Shown here: one piece after another, positions 22,611 to 34,532 of the stretch
Layout of the letters: each line of letters opens with the position of its first letter
How positions within the stretch are numbered: the stretch's first letter is position 1
NCBI RefSeq assembly: GCF_947507565.1
Contig: NC_089192.1
Span: 1,426,001 to 1,490,000, forward strand
Reading direction: 5' to 3'
DNA from: Oscarella lobularis
Lineage: Eukaryota; Porifera; Homoscleromorpha; Homosclerophorida; Oscarellidae
DNA length: 64,000 nt
The notes under the pieces: generated by a model
Told to the model about the DNA's origin: nothing
Database searches by the model: none
What the model saw: the letters and a program-made list of their open reading frames with translations, nothing else
Translations under genes and position numbers: made by a program

Positions 22611-24912
22611 TCAGACACAATCTAGCTCTTGCACAACATCCTCCTCCATCATTGAAAGAACGTACTTTCCAAACCAGCCCACTGGGCTTGGAACGTCTGT
22701 TCTCTGACCCATATCTCGTAGACATGAACAAGTACCGTTCGAATACCTATAGCGCTGAATGTCTCCTTCGAAAGACATCAGAATGCCAAAACGCAAGGTA
22801 ACCATTCTGTGAGCCGTTGCGTCTTTAGAGAGCACATTCGCCGGCCAATGAGCGTCCTCGCACAGCAGAAGAAGACAAGTAAGATAACTGGACTCAAAAC
22901 AGGGACTGCAGTCGAGGAGCATCTGCAATGATGCATCTGAAAGCACACGATGCCTTAGGGAATCATTTTCAGCCAGAGCAATCAGTAACCTCAGAGACGA
23001 CGTTGCAACTGATCTGCTGCCCTCTATTCGGCACTCTTTCCACAACGGCGGCACATACGACGGCAAAAGTGCCAAAAATTTAGTTTCTTGAACCAAACGC
23101 TGCTGCACGTCCGGCAGATCGCGGCACATGCAGTAGAGAATGTCGAGAAAAAGACGAATGTCGCGATTGAGAGGAGGTGACGGTTTATCGTTGCAGGAAA
23201 GATCGCCTAGCGAGGATATCTGCTCCACATGATCGCACACCCGAGCAAGCCATTCCGTATGGAGAGCAAACCCAGAACGCTCAAACTCGTCCAGAGACTC
23301 AAAAATCGACGTCAGCCCAGCCAACATAGGCGTGCTATCAGTGCAGCGGTCGCAGGTGAAATGATTCCTCCTCGTTGCTGGTCCTTTGCCAGTTATCGCG
23401 TTCAAAAGGAATGGCAAGGCAACGGAGAGCACGGGCGGTCGAGATAAAAGAGCAGCGCACAACGCCCACACGAGGTCGTTGTAAGTCCGGAAAAAGACGT
23501 CAGGTCGAGTGAGAGACGCCTCTAGGAGGGATTCGATCATTTCCTCCCACTGCTCTTTTATAGACGGATCGGAAAAGTCGTCACGACAGGCGTGAGAAGA
23601 AGAGATCCCCGGCAAACAGGCAAGACAACGCATTTTGCATGTATACGGCGCTCTCAAGCAAATGACGTTCACCAAAAACAGCTCAATGTAAGAGAGGTCA
23701 ACGGTGGCGCAGAACAGTTTGAAACGAGAAACGGTCACAGCGGCTGACATGACGCGAAAAAGAACGGCGCGACGATCCGTCGCATCTATTTGGCTTTCAT
23801 CGACTAACTGCGGCAGTATCATGGCAACGCTTTTAAAGTTCGACCCGCCCTTTTGTGACAAATTAACGAAATCGATATGTACGGGGCTAAACCCAGAACA
23901 GCAGAAGAAGCGCAGTCGCCCATTGAAAAGAACGTCTGGAATCCATGCCGCTTTGCCGCGAAAAGCCAAATACCTCATTTGCTCCAATCGATCCCTGCTC
24001 TCCAATTCTGCAACAATTTCATAGAGCTCAGGAAAGCTTGCTTCAAGACGAGTCAATGATTGGGCGCCCGTTACAATTTGTCGAAACGTGGCTTCAAGAA
24101 CCGATCGTTGCAACGTGTCCCACTTAACGTCCGAAATATCCAGCGAAGACAATTGAGTCAAAGTCGAAAAAAGATCGGCTATCCACGTGGCGCTGACGCT
24201 TCGACGAGAGACAATGTCCCATTCATTCGCCGTCAAAAACTTCAAATCGCTCATGCCAAGATGCTCCAGTCTGGAAAGTCTTTTGACAGAACAAAAGACT
24301 TGATACCAACTAGCGTCCGTGCCAGAAACGTCAAGATGATGCAGCTGAGCCAACGATGCGCACAGAGACTTGATATCAGTCGACGTGTAGCCGAGATCGA
24401 CGTGACGCAATCGCGTAAACTCTTTCAGTCGCAAAACACCCAAATGTCCCGTCACGTGACTAGCTGAAAACGAAAGCAACGTGTCCTTGCACGTGCGGGC
24501 AAAACCGTCCACAAGCGAAAACGGAAGTTCGCTAATCCAATTACTAAACGATACGTCGACGTGACGTAAAAACTTCCGCTGTCGAATGCGATGCGCGAAA
24601 CTCCGCTCCCCGCCGAATGGATCGGAGGAAGGTGAGTAGAAGCGATGTCAGCATCGCTCGATTCGGATCGAGAAAGACGCGAAGAATTTGTTCCGTGAGC
24701 TTTCTTCGTCGCGCTAAGCCCTCGAAGAGAGCGTTTGCGATTGGAATGGGTAAACGACGCGGCGACGAAGAGTCGAGGAGTATTGATTCGACGATCGACG
24801 GCAATGGGAACGAGATGCCGGTCGGTGAATGTTCGTAGCCCGTTCGGCAAAGGCTTTTCACGCACAAATCAGCGAGACTCGAAACCATTGATAAACGAAT
24901 ACGGGGAACCAA
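22611..24912 (-). pseudogene. ZER1/ZYG11-like LRR-ARM gene, unit 1, frameshifted
   Basis: The first ~100 codons (ATG at 24912) match the intact copies. Around 24607-24616 eight bases present in units 2-5 (between CTCCCC and ATGGATCGG on the + strand) are missing, which throws the frame. The remaining ~630 codons (to the stop at 22611) are open in the shifted frame. A 9-nt in-frame deletion (S-T-S-S-T-D-I to S-T-D-I) is also specific to this copy. Either it is a pseudogene, or translation starts at an internal Met (24512) and gives a protein lacking the N-terminal part. The assignment to the family is discussed under unit 2. Confidence 0.7.
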
Positions 24913-25112
24913 AAATTACCCGGACGAAGTCAGAAACTAATTGCAAGTGTTTCACAAATTCTACTGTACTTGCATGCTGACTGTTGTGCATGCTGTGCTA
25001 CATGGACGTACAAGTAGATATATACAATGTTTCATGCAGATAATGTTTGTAATATCGTATCTACCAAGCTATATTGCTAATCTCATCATCGTTGGAAATT
25101 GCAATCATCATA

Positions 25113-28100
25113 TCATATTGAAACTTCACAACCTGTAAGAGCTGGAAGGTCGAGAAGAATGTCCACGAAACTTGGACGCGACAAGGGGTCGCATTCCCAG
25201 CATTGATTCATAATACGAACCCTATATAACGCAAAAAGCGGTCATACTTACAGCTGTGCATGAACGTAAGAGCAGAAGAAACGAAGCTCACAGAACACGT
25301 GACCATTCCTGCGATACGTCGAGTTTCAACTTGTTTCCTTTTCCAACAAAGGAGACAACCTCCTCGTTTGACAAGCCGGGATAAGGCAGAGCTCCGAGTG
25401 CGAAAATTTCCCACAAAACGACCCCGTAGGACCTGCACGACCGAATTACACGCGTGAATTATAAACGTGTCTATTCGTCTTCACCAAACGTCGGAGAAGT
25501 GAGTGAAGACGCCATCACGTAGCGATTCTGGTGCCATCCAGCGAATAGGCATAGGACCTACAAATAAACTTAAATCCGTGTCCAAAACACTATTAGCCGG
25601 TAATTTTTAAAAGCGTATTCACATATAATTTATTGTATATTTTGGTTCACATGCCCCGGACGCTGACGTGTCATTTTGACAAAGATCGCGACACGTTAGG
25701 CAAACTTATCTTACCTCTGCCGCATTTCCTGTAGTAGTCTTCGAGCTGGATGTCACGAGCCATTCCAAAATCTGAAAGATAAATCGTCATTTGCGGTAAA
25801 AAAATATTATTTAAAAATTGACAGAGTACCGTACCTCCTATCTTGACCACATTAGAAGACGAAACCAGACAGTTTCTGGCAGCCAAGTCTCTGCATTCAA
25901 AGTAAGACGTACTTTTATTGAAAGAAAGATAAAGGTATTTAAAATCACCGGTGTACAAATTTCCTTTCGGTTAGGTAGGCCATCCCTGAGGCTATTTCTG
26001 CAGCCATGGTAAGAATCTGGCCTTCGGTAAACGGGAAAGGGCTAATGGCAGAGATTGATGAATCGTTCTAAAAATAAAAATGGTCAGGCTATTTTGTGAC
26101 GTTTCTCTCTCGTTTACCGACGGTCTCAAGGATCGAAGATACGATTTCAAATCGCCATTGCCCATCAGTTCCATGACAGCGTAAACCGGATCTTTTTCAG
26201 AGATAATTCCAACCAAACGGACAATGTAATCGCAGACAAAATTTCTGCAAAGCAAAGCAAATTAAATTGAACTGCCGAGACAAAAAAGTAATACTTCATA
26301 ACAGAAGCTTCTTTTAGAAAAAGAACTTTCTCAAATGGCTTTGAATCGGCATTTGGACACTATTCCGAAACCCTTATGTATAATAATTGAGTTAGAAATA
26401 TTAAATTCCAAACTTTTATCGCAACGAGTTCGGAAGTATCGCCTTTTTCTAAGACTCCCTCAAAGACTTGGCCAAAGGCACCTTTACCCAAAAGATCGCC
26501 CACACGGAGACTTTTGCGATCAATCTCCCATTCATCCTGCTCGTACGAAATATTTGCGTCATTGAAATAACCTTCAGGCAATTCAGCCCTAATTGACTCC
26601 ATGATATTTTTCCTTAAAAGTAATATGACGATTTAGAGCGCAAGTGAAACATTGATCCCAAGAGCAAAACAAAGTAACAAATTCCCTTATGAATCGATCT
26701 CAAGTGCAAAGTAAATCTCTAGAACCAAACTGAAAAGGCTCACTACACATAAATACAGCAATAGACAAAAAGCCTTGCAGGATACCCCTCTTTTCATGCA
26801 TGCACAGCACACAATTGGACACAAAGTCTTACCGCATTCGTTTCATTCGCCGCACGTATAAAGCGACACACACTATTAGTGCGATTGCAATAGCGGTGAA
26901 CAGACCTCCGAAAAAGGCGGAATTAGAATTGGCGGACTTAGATCTCGATTCAGTGCTTGGCGGAACGGTTGTGTTGATTACTGTTGCATTGAGATCAAAT
27001 GAAATATTTGCTAGCTGTCCCCAATGAAAACAATCGAATCCGAGCACTCTCACAGGCAAAGACTCTGGCGTATCCGTCTTAAAATAAAGGCTCAGATGAT
27101 GAATAGAATTGCTTGACGTTGTGCGCCGGCAGAAGACGCTCTGCTGATTCTTGTTGCAACTGAAATCATCTGATTGGATCGAATGTTGTCCAAATATATC
27201 TTTCCCAGAGAATGTGATTGTGTAGTTGAAAATTTTACAGAGAGAGGAGCCAGGATCAGTCCAAATAACGTTCAACTAGAGCAAAATTTAGTCAATTTAA
27301 TAAAAGAAGATCATATTGTAACAGTTTCCCTTTTTCGAAAAAACACTTTTCGAAAAAACCTTTTTCGAAATCAGACTAGGGTCCGCTTCTTTCGAATACG
27401 CATATGCAGTAAAATTCATTTTTCTGACAACGTTTTCGTTACCTACGCAATGTGTTACATCTATTTACTTTGATTTTCAAAAATCCCGTCTCACAAATTT
27501 GAGGTAACAATTTCAGCTTGTTGCTCCAAATGCTGCAAGTCCTGTTCTCATTTTGCAATTTTGCCTATAAAGAGGAAAAGTTAACGGCAGTGCCTAACTG
27601 CAGAGCGCAAAAGATAATAGCATAAGAACTGATATCTTAAAACAACACATAAGGCAAAACTTAATAATTTGAACGTGCATATAAAAATAGCTATGATTAA
27701 TAAAGTGAAAAATAGAGGCATTACCCTGACATAGTAAATATAGCATGGCAATATATTAAGAGAAAATTCAGAAAGGCCACTTTTATTCAAGACAAAAGAC
27801 TTGGTCTCAACGCTGCCGTTATTGTATTTGAATTGAACTGATGCGTTTCGTGTGCTGTTATCCACTAAAGTAATCCCTTTATAGGAGCAGGGACAAATGC
27901 CTGCTGCGGAATTTGTGGAGGTGACACGAGGAGTATTTTCGTTTTCCGCTTCGCATTCTAAAACATTGCTATCAAATGAGTACGGGCACATATGTAATGC
28001 ATGTCTAAAAACTTATCCTCCATTAAAAATTGTAACTATGAGGGATTTCCTGTACTAAGTGTTTGTAGGTATACAAATTAGAGATATTGTAGCTTGCAAG

Positions 28101-30516
28101 CCAGCTAACTCTAACTATACTGTATTCATCTTGTAACTGGCCCTTCTACAATAAACGTGAGAGTGTACATAGCACGGAAAGAGCTGGCTTGTTCACATTA
28201 AAGGCTGTACAAGAAAGGGAACCTCTCACCTTTACCTTTAGATGGACTTTTAGCTAGGATTTCGAATATGTATTTTGGGTAAACGTCTTTTCCTCCACTT
28301 GCAATGCGCCAGGAAATCCATGTGCAATTTGCTTTATGTTGACGTGATTCCAGCCTAAAGGAATCAGCCATCCTACTGGAATTAGCTAAAAATCATAAAC
28401 GTGAAACAAAACAACCAGGAAAGAATTAAATAGCTTCTCACAGGGTGTAGAAATGAGAGTCGAGAAGATTCTGACGTTCGAACAGTCAAAAAGTACCTGC
28501 TCAGGGTTCCTAGCGGTAAGCGATAAAACGGTTGATCGAACATAGACGGCATAATGACGACCAGAATTCAACCCCTTTAGTGTCTGTTTGCTCTCGTTAC
28601 CAAAGAGAACTAAGCGTCGTTGGAACTGAAAATCCATTTCCGATCTTCGCAGAATATCTTGAAGAGAAGGAGGGCAAGTGGTCGTCGACGCTTCGATTCT
28701 GGTAAAGTCGACTGCTGCGTAGAATAACTCGGATCCGAGGTAAGTGTATTCTGTCTCGTTTTTGTAACTTCTTGTCCAGTTTAGTTCCAGCGTCGTCTCT
28801 CCACTGACTGAAGTTAAATTTGGCTTCAGTTCTGACCTGGGTGACCAGTTGCCTAGGACGAAAAACCATATGTATATACATGTATAGATATATATAAAAT
28901 ATATACATATATATATAAACCTCACATTCTCCAACAAGTGAGTTGCCTCCGCCAATAACAGTTTCTGAACTTTCATTGTCGAAGACGTGTCGTCTCAGGT
29001 CATCGATGTCTGACATACAGAGAGAAGGGTTTCCGTGAACTAATACCGGCGTATGAGGAATCGAAATTTGGCTGACGTTGTCCCACAACTGCATTAAATC
29101 GCGATTATCATACAATGCAAAGGAAAATCTAAAAAGAAAATAGATAAGCTAATTTCAGTTTACATTTTCGGTATCAAAACAAAGAGGCGTGTATAATGCA
29201 CTGGTCGATTATTTCGCGAGTCCGGATATATACGGTGCTAAACAAATACAAAGTACGGCCTCTACTCACCTCTCGTTCCATTTCAACCCGCTTTCACCAA
29301 TACTAACTAAGTTCTTGAACAATGATAAACTTCGCAATCCAATTGTATTAGCGATGACTAGATATCCTTGAATTCTCGTCAGCTGACTGAAGCTCTTCTC
29401 TAATTCTTTGTCGTCAGTCCACGATCCAGAGAGGAAGAGTCCGCCACCAATCTCGACACATTGATCAAGATACATCAAGTCGGACGCTTCAAACACAGAA
29501 TAAGATTGGTTGCACGAAAAAGGAGACCGCTGCGGACAATAGAAACGATTCGAATGCTGCTGGCAGGGCACACAGTCGCTCCTATTTTCGGTCTTGGCGC
29601 TTGTAAACAACTTCGAAAAATTAAGATCATTGTCTGAGTCGACGTCTTGGATGTGAAAGCAGCCGTTGTCCAACTGAATCGGCCATTGTCCGGGAAGAAT
29701 TTGGAGATGTGGGCTTCCTTCGATGACAAAAGTATGATTATCACGTGCGCTGCTGACGCAGTTACCACCAACTCGACGGAGGTTAGGTAGAAGTTCGAAG
29801 AAGTTCGTGTAAGTTTGAGCAAGATTTTCAATCCACAAACAACCACGTATTACGTCAATGGTGTTCAGAGGAGCACTGCTCCTATTGGAGCAGTTGGCCG
29901 GCTCTAGACCGTTGATGTGAAGTGACCCATAAATTATTGTGCAGTTCCTTTCATTTAGATTCGCGACCTCTTGACTGGTCGTCAATTGGAGACCGCCTTC
30001 GCAGCCAGTATCTGAAGACAACAGAAATTAGGGCTACAAACTCGGCCCATGAAGACTGAAACCAATAGAATCGTAATTAAGCAAAAAGGTCATCTTAGAC
30101 TTACATCCGCGACAGGAAACGCACACTCAATCAATAAAAGTCGCTTTGGCAGAGGTTAAATGCGCTTGGAGGGCTTATGTTTGCACGAGGCTATTTTAGG
30201 AGTGTGCATGGTATGCAGCCATAGGCGAAGAGAAGCCTAGGCCAGGAATGCGCAAACCTGGCGGACGCCATCATTCGCATACGCGGATGAACGCGACTAG
30301 ATGAACGTCGCCGTTGTTCGGTACGCCAAACCAAGAATCAATTGAGCACGTAAATTTACTCGTACAGAAGGTAAAACGTGACTCTCGTTTCTACGCCGAT
30401 CGCGTTCTACCACGACGTGAGAACTCCTACCATGGCTATATACCTTGGGATTTCAATGGGCTGCAGAGTAACAGCAAAGCGGGAACCGCGAAAAGCACAG
30501 GAGCAGAAATCCACAT
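25113..30516 (-). CDS. Insulin-receptor-class receptor tyrosine kinase, unit 1 (18 exons, 1105 aa)
   Basis: Exons (high to low): 30444-30516, 30105-30125, 29270-30011, 28926-29128, 28442-28852, 28236-28385, 27725-27957, 27469-27564, 26833-27275, 26414-26612, 26295-26359, 26118-26244, 25949-26067, 25835-25890, 25715-25771, 25485-25557, 25292-25432, 25113-25221; total 3318 nt, in frame. Signal peptide 1-22 (M-W-I-S-A-P-V-L-F). Two receptor-L-like domains (~32-279) are separated by only a short cysteine stretch, where insulin receptors have a full furin-like domain. FN3-like segments with many N-glycosylation sites follow, then TM ~762-783. In the kinase: GKGAFG, the VAIK lysine 857, [17 protein letters not shown] (insulin-receptor hallmark), HRDLAARN 960-967, DFG 980-982, and D-Y-Y-R-K with two of the three insulin-receptor loop tyrosines. 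Almost no tail follows the kinase. The ligand is unknown. Confidence 0.9.
27331..27372. repeat. Short tandem repeat of TTTTTCGAAA in RTK intron
   Basis: Three consecutive CTTTTTCGAAA-type units, each centred on the palindrome TTCGAA, lie between exons 8 and 9. The same expansion is in unit 2 (~36760-36800). Units 3 and 4 have a single unit, which supports a closer relation of the unit 1 and 2 kinases. Confidence 0.7.
28866..28918. repeat. AT-rich microsatellite in RTK intron 4
   Basis: A (TA)n/(TATACA)-type stretch lies between exons 4 and 5. It is identical in unit 2 (~38295-38348), and shorter and rearranged in units 3 (~47690-47716) and 4 (~57308-57330). It is a fast-evolving marker for the copies. 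Confidence 0.8.
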
Positions 30517-31160
30517 AGCGTAAACGAGGACTAGGCTTTAATCCGGGACGCTTCGAAGGTTTCGCTTCCACAACCGGACATTTCAATGATTTTCAGAGAT
30601 CTAGATGGACGAATGAGCAATCGTTCGCTTATCTCGTTTTTGAGCAGACTAGGATACGTAACACTGGGACTTAATTCTACCTATTGTAAGTGTTCCCGCT
30701 GCAAAGAGAGATCGAACGTTTCTTGTTTATCCTGACGGAGAGTTAAAACGTCGCCGACGACCCCGATCATCTGTTCCGAGCAAAGAAGCCTGGCGACAGA
30801 ATGTGCGGAACGGTTCGCTACGAATTTTACCTCAGCATGTCGAAAAGAGAGTCTCGCCAACTTCGACAGTGGTTGTCGCTATTTCCACTGTCAAGGCTTG
30901 CGTTCCAAGACGTGGACGCTCTCGTACGTCGTTTATGTTCGCCTCCTACCAGTCTTTCCCTCTCAAGGGGCCTCACCTCTTTAGCGTACGCTAACGCAAA
31001 AGGCTTCGAGAAGTCACAAATTCTAGCGCAATAAAATGTTCCATGCTTGCTTAAACCTAAAAGCAGTGCTTAAGCATAATCTGCCGGAGCAGCGCATCAG
31101 CAAATATCTAAACCAAGCATGCATGCAGACTCACTTGCACATTTCCTTACGTTCGGGGTC
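30517..31160. repeat. RTK upstream region, unit 1, with repeated spacer module (~30700-31005)
   Basis: This is the 5' flank of the unit 1 kinase. The module from about 30700 to 31005 is conserved in all four units and, diverged, at 13240-13515. Open frames on both strands are short and differ between copies. A promoter or first non-coding exon function is possible but not shown. Confidence 0.6.
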
Positions 31161-31167
31161 TTGATTG

Positions 31168-31550
31168 TCACTCGAAAGTCAAACCAAATTCTTCGCGTAG
31201 TATAGGGACGTAGACTTCTTTAAATCCATTACCAACCGCATTTTCTTTGTTAATTGACACATCAGGAATGACAGCCTGTGGATGCTGATATAACTCGAAA
31301 GTATACCCAGTGACAAGATCATGATTGATAAGACCGTACTGAAGCAAACCGGAGGCTTCGACACTAGACAGAGCCAAGACTGTGGCCCCCAAAAACACGC
31401 TCATAGTTACCACGCAGATGAGATACGATTCCAACCAGTTGCACTTGGTAATCCTTGGTATAAAAGAAGTGCATCGATGGCATCACCGGTGTATCCCAAG
31501 ACAGAATTTCCGCTTGTGTGCGTCGAAATTCCTCTAATAAATCGGGAAAG
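31168..31550 (-). pseudogene. Remnant of Rhs-associated C-terminal hydrolase-like region, spacer 1
   Basis: Two short overlapping frames encode the last part of the protein seen more fully at 59599-60345: a Trp-Asp-Thr-Pro stretch, an N-Y-E-R-V then G-G-H-S-L-G-S nucleophile-elbow motif (G-x-S-x-G), and the terminal L-R-E-E-F-G-L-T-F-E. A frame break follows the GHSLGS motif. Upstream (higher coordinates) it is joined directly to a ZER1-like gene fragment, with no Rhs core. Non-functional as it stands. Confidence 0.7.
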
Positions 31551-31925
31551 CTTGCTTCAAGACGAGTCAATGAACGCCAGTTACAATTTGTCGAAACGTG
31601 GCTTCAAGAACCGAGCGTTGCAACGTGTCCCAATTAGCGTCTGAATAATACAGCGAAAACAATCGAGTCATGTAGTCCAAAAATCGGCTATCCACGTAGC
31701 GCTGACGTTTCGACGAGAAACAACGTCCCATTCATTCGCCGTCCCATGCCAAGATGCTCCAGTTTAGAAAGTCTTTAGACAGAACAAAAGACTTAATACC
31801 AACTAGCCTTCGTGTCAGAAACGTACGAGATGGCGCAGCTGGGAAAACGATGCGCAAGGAGACTCAAAATCAGTCGACGACGTCGACGTGTAGCCTTGAT
31901 CGACGAGACGCAATCGCAATCGCAA
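31540..31925 (-). pseudogene. Truncated ZER1/ZYG11-like fragment, spacer 1
   Basis: Matches the LRR part of the adjacent intact gene (compare 33405-33790), with stop codons and indels. Its downstream end fuses in frame with the hydrolase remnant (T-R-L-E-A-S-F-P-D-L then L-E-E-F-R-R-T-Q). It ends in a short CAATCG repeat (~31911-31930). Confidence 0.8.
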
Positions 31926-31982
31926 TCGCGTCTACTGGCAAATATTTGACTAGTGCACTACTTCTAGAGTCTGCTTCGATCC

Positions 31983-34301
31983 TCAGACACAATCTAGCTC
32001 TTGCACAACATCCTCCTCCATCATTGAAAGAACGTACTTTCCAAACCAGCCCACTGGGCTTGGAACGTCTGTTCTTTGACCCATATCTCGTAGACATGCA
32101 CAAGTACCGTTCGAATACCTATAGCGCTGAATGTCTCCTTTGAAAGATATCAGAATGCCAAAACGCAAGGTAACCATTCTGTGAGCCGTTGCGTCTTTAG
32201 AGAGCACATTCGCCGGCCAATGAGCGTCCTCGCACAGTAAAAGAAGACAAGTAAGATAACTGGACTCAAAACAGGGACTGCAGTCGAGGAGCATCTGCAA
32301 TGATGCCGCCGAAAGCACACGATGCCTCAGGGACTCGTTTTCCGCCAGAGCAATCAGTAACCTCAGAGACGACATTGCAACTGATTTGCTGACCTCCATT
32401 CGGCATTCTTTCCACAACGGCGGCACATACGACGGCAAAAGTGCCAACAAATTAGTTTCTTGAACCAAACGCTGCTGCACGTCTGGCAGATCGCGGCACA
32501 TATAGTAGAGGATGTCGAGAAAAAGACGAATGTCACCATTGAGAGGAGGTGACAGTTTATCGTTGCAGGAAAGATCGCCTTGCGAGGATATCTGCTCCAC
32601 ATGATTGCACACCCGAGCAAGCCATTCCGTATGGAGAGCAAACCCAAAACGCTCAAACTCGTCCAGAGACTCAAAAATCGACGTTAGCCCAGCCAACATA
32701 GGCGTGCTATCAGTACAACTGCCGCAGGTGGTGAAAAGATTCCTCGTTGCAGCTCCCTTATCAGTTATCGCGTTCAAGAGGAATGGCAAGGCAACGGAGA
32801 GCACGGGCGGTCGAGATAAAAGAGCAGCGCACAACGCCCACACGAGGTTGTTGTAAGTCCGGAAAAAGACGTCAGGTCGAGTGAGAGACGCCTCTAAGAG
32901 GCATTCGATCATTTCATCCCACAGCTCGTTTACAGACGGATCAGAAAAATGATCAGGACAGGCGTGAGAAGAAAAGCCGGGGATTCTCGTCGAACAGGCA
33001 AGACAACGCGTTCTGTACGGCGTTCTCAAGCTAATGACGTTCACCAAAAACCACTCAATGGGAGAGAAGTCGTTGGCGGCGCAGAACAGTTTTAAACGAG
33101 CAACGGTCACAGCGGCTGACATGACGCGAAGAAGAACGTCGCGACGATCCATCGCATTCATTCTGCTTTTAACGACTAAGTGCGGCAGTGTCATAGCAAC
33201 GATTCGAAAGTCCGTCCCGCCCTTTAGCGATACATTAACGAAATCGATGTTTTCGGCGTTTCGATGAGAACAGCAGATGAAGCGCAGTCGCCCATTAGAG
33301 CGAACGTTTGGAATCCATGTCGCTTCGCCGTGAAAAGCCAAATATGTCATTTGCTCCAACCGATCGCTGCTCTCCAATTCCGCAACGACTTCGTCGAGAT
33401 CGGGAAAGCTTGCTTCAAGACGAGTCAACGATTGGGCGCCAGTTACAATTTGTCGAAACGTCGCTTCAAGAACCGAGCGTTGCAACGCGTCCCATTTAAC
33501 GTTCGAAATATCCAGCGAAGACAATCGTGTCATAGTCGAAAAAAGATCGGCTATCCACGTAGCGCTGACGTTTCGACGAGAGACAATGCCCCATTCATTT
33601 GCCGTCAAAAACTTCAAATCGCTCATGCCAAGATGCTCCAGCTTAGAAAGTCTTTTGACAGAACAAAAGACTTGATACCAACTAGCCGTCGTGCCAGAAA
33701 CGTCGAGATGACGCAGCTGGGACAACGATGCGCACAGAGACTCGATATCAGTCGACGACGTCGACGTGTAGCCGAGATCGACGTGACGCAATCGCGTAAA
33801 CTCTTTCAGTCGCAAAACGCCCAAATGTCCCGTCACGTGACTAGCTGAAAACGAAAGCAACGTGTCCCTGCACGTGCGAGCAAAGGCGTCCACAAGCGAA
33901 AACGGATGTTCGCTAATCCAATTACTAAACGAAACGTCGACGTGACGTAAAAACTTCCGCTGTCGAATGCGATGCTCGAAACTCCGCTCCCCTACGCCGT
34001 GTGGCATGGATCGGACGAAGGTGAGTGGAAGCGATGTCAGCATCGCTCGATTCGGATCGAGAAAGAGGCGAAGAATTTTTTCCGTGAGCTTTCTTCGTCG
34101 CGCTAAGCCCTCGAAGAGAGCGTTTGCGATTGGAATGGGTAAACGACGCGGCGACGACGAGTCGAGGAGTATTGATTCGGCGATCGACGGCAATGGGAAC
34201 GAGATGCCGGTCGGTGAATGTTCGTAGCCCGTTCGGCAAAGGCTTTTCACGCACAAATCGGCGAGACTCGAAACCATTGATGAACGAATACGGGGAACCA
34301 A
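31983..34301 (-). CDS. ZER1/ZYG11-like LRR-ARM protein, unit 2 (772 aa, intact)
   Basis: Single exon, 772 aa. The N-terminal S-S-L-A-D-L-C-V-K-S-L-C region and P-L-P-S-I-A-E-S-I-L resemble the start of ZER1/ZYG11 proteins. Leucine-rich repeats follow at ~130-330 (L-R-H-V-D-L, L-R-H-L-D-V-S-G-T, L-S-S-L-D-I-S-N), then a helical, ARM-like region. The C-terminal order (L-L-C-E-D-A-H-W, then R-Y-R-Y, then a W-containing helix) parallels the ZER1 C-terminus. Known ZER1/ZYG11 proteins are substrate receptors of CUL2-RING ubiquitin ligases reading N-terminal glycine degrons. That role here is inferred from a remote family match made by eye. The ATG lies ~230 bp below the stop of the unit 2 kinase, on the same strand. 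The protein is identical to the unit 3 copy. Confidence 0.65.
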   Translation of the reverse strand: MVPRIRSSMVSSLADLCVKSLCRTGYEHSPTGISFPLPSIAESILLDSSSPRRLPIPIANALFEGLARRRKLTEKILRLFLDPNRAMLTSLPLTFVRSMPHGVGERSFEHRIRQRKFLRHVDVSFSNWISEHPFSLVDAFARTCRDTLLSFSASHVTGHLGVLRLKEFTRLRHVDLGYTSTSSTDIESLCASLSQLRHLDVSGTTASWYQVFCSVKRLSKLEHLGMSDLKFLTANEWGIVSRRNVSATWIADLFSTMTRLSSLDISNVKWDALQRSVLEATFRQIVTGAQSLTRLEASFPDLDEVVAELESSDRLEQMTYLAFHGEATWIPNVRSNGRLRFICCSHRNAENIDFVNVSLKGGTDFRIVAMTLPHLVVKSRMNAMDRRDVLLRVMSAAVTVARLKLFCAANDFSPIEWFLVNVISLRTPYRTRCLACSTRIPGFSSHACPDHFSDPSVNELWDEMIECLLEASLTRPDVFFRTYNNLVWALCAALLSRPPVLSVALPFLLNAITDKGAATRNLFTTCGSCTDSTPMLAGLTSIFESLDEFERFGFALHTEWLARVCNHVEQISSQGDLSCNDKLSPPLNGDIRLFLDILYYMCRDLPDVQQRLVQETNLLALLPSYVPPLWKECRMEVSKSVAMSSLRLLIALAENESLRHRVLSAASLQMLLDCSPCFESSYLTCLLLLCEDAHWPANVLSKDATAHRMVTLRFGILISFKGDIQRYRYSNGTCACLRDMGQRTDVPSPVGWFGKYVLSMMEEDVVQELDCV

Positions 34302-34532
34302 AAACTACCCGGAGGAAGTCAGGAACTCTTTGACACTAAACATTAAAAAACTAACTGCAAGTGTTTCACAAATTCTACTGTACTTGCATGCTGACTGTTG
34401 TGCATGCTGTGCTACATGGACGTACAAGTAGATATATATACAATGTTTCATGCAGATAATGTTTGTAATATCGTATCTACCTTGCAAGCTATATTGCTAA
34501 TCTCATCATCGTTGGAAATTGCAATCATCATA

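Noticed and set aside
27331-27372. CRISPR-like or regulatory direct repeats
   Set aside because: Simple short tandem expansion in an intron, copy number variable among units.
33264-33848. Open frames on the + strand inside the ZER1-like genes (repeated in all units)
   Set aside because: Antisense shadows conserved only because the sense gene is duplicated; their translations lack recognisable features.
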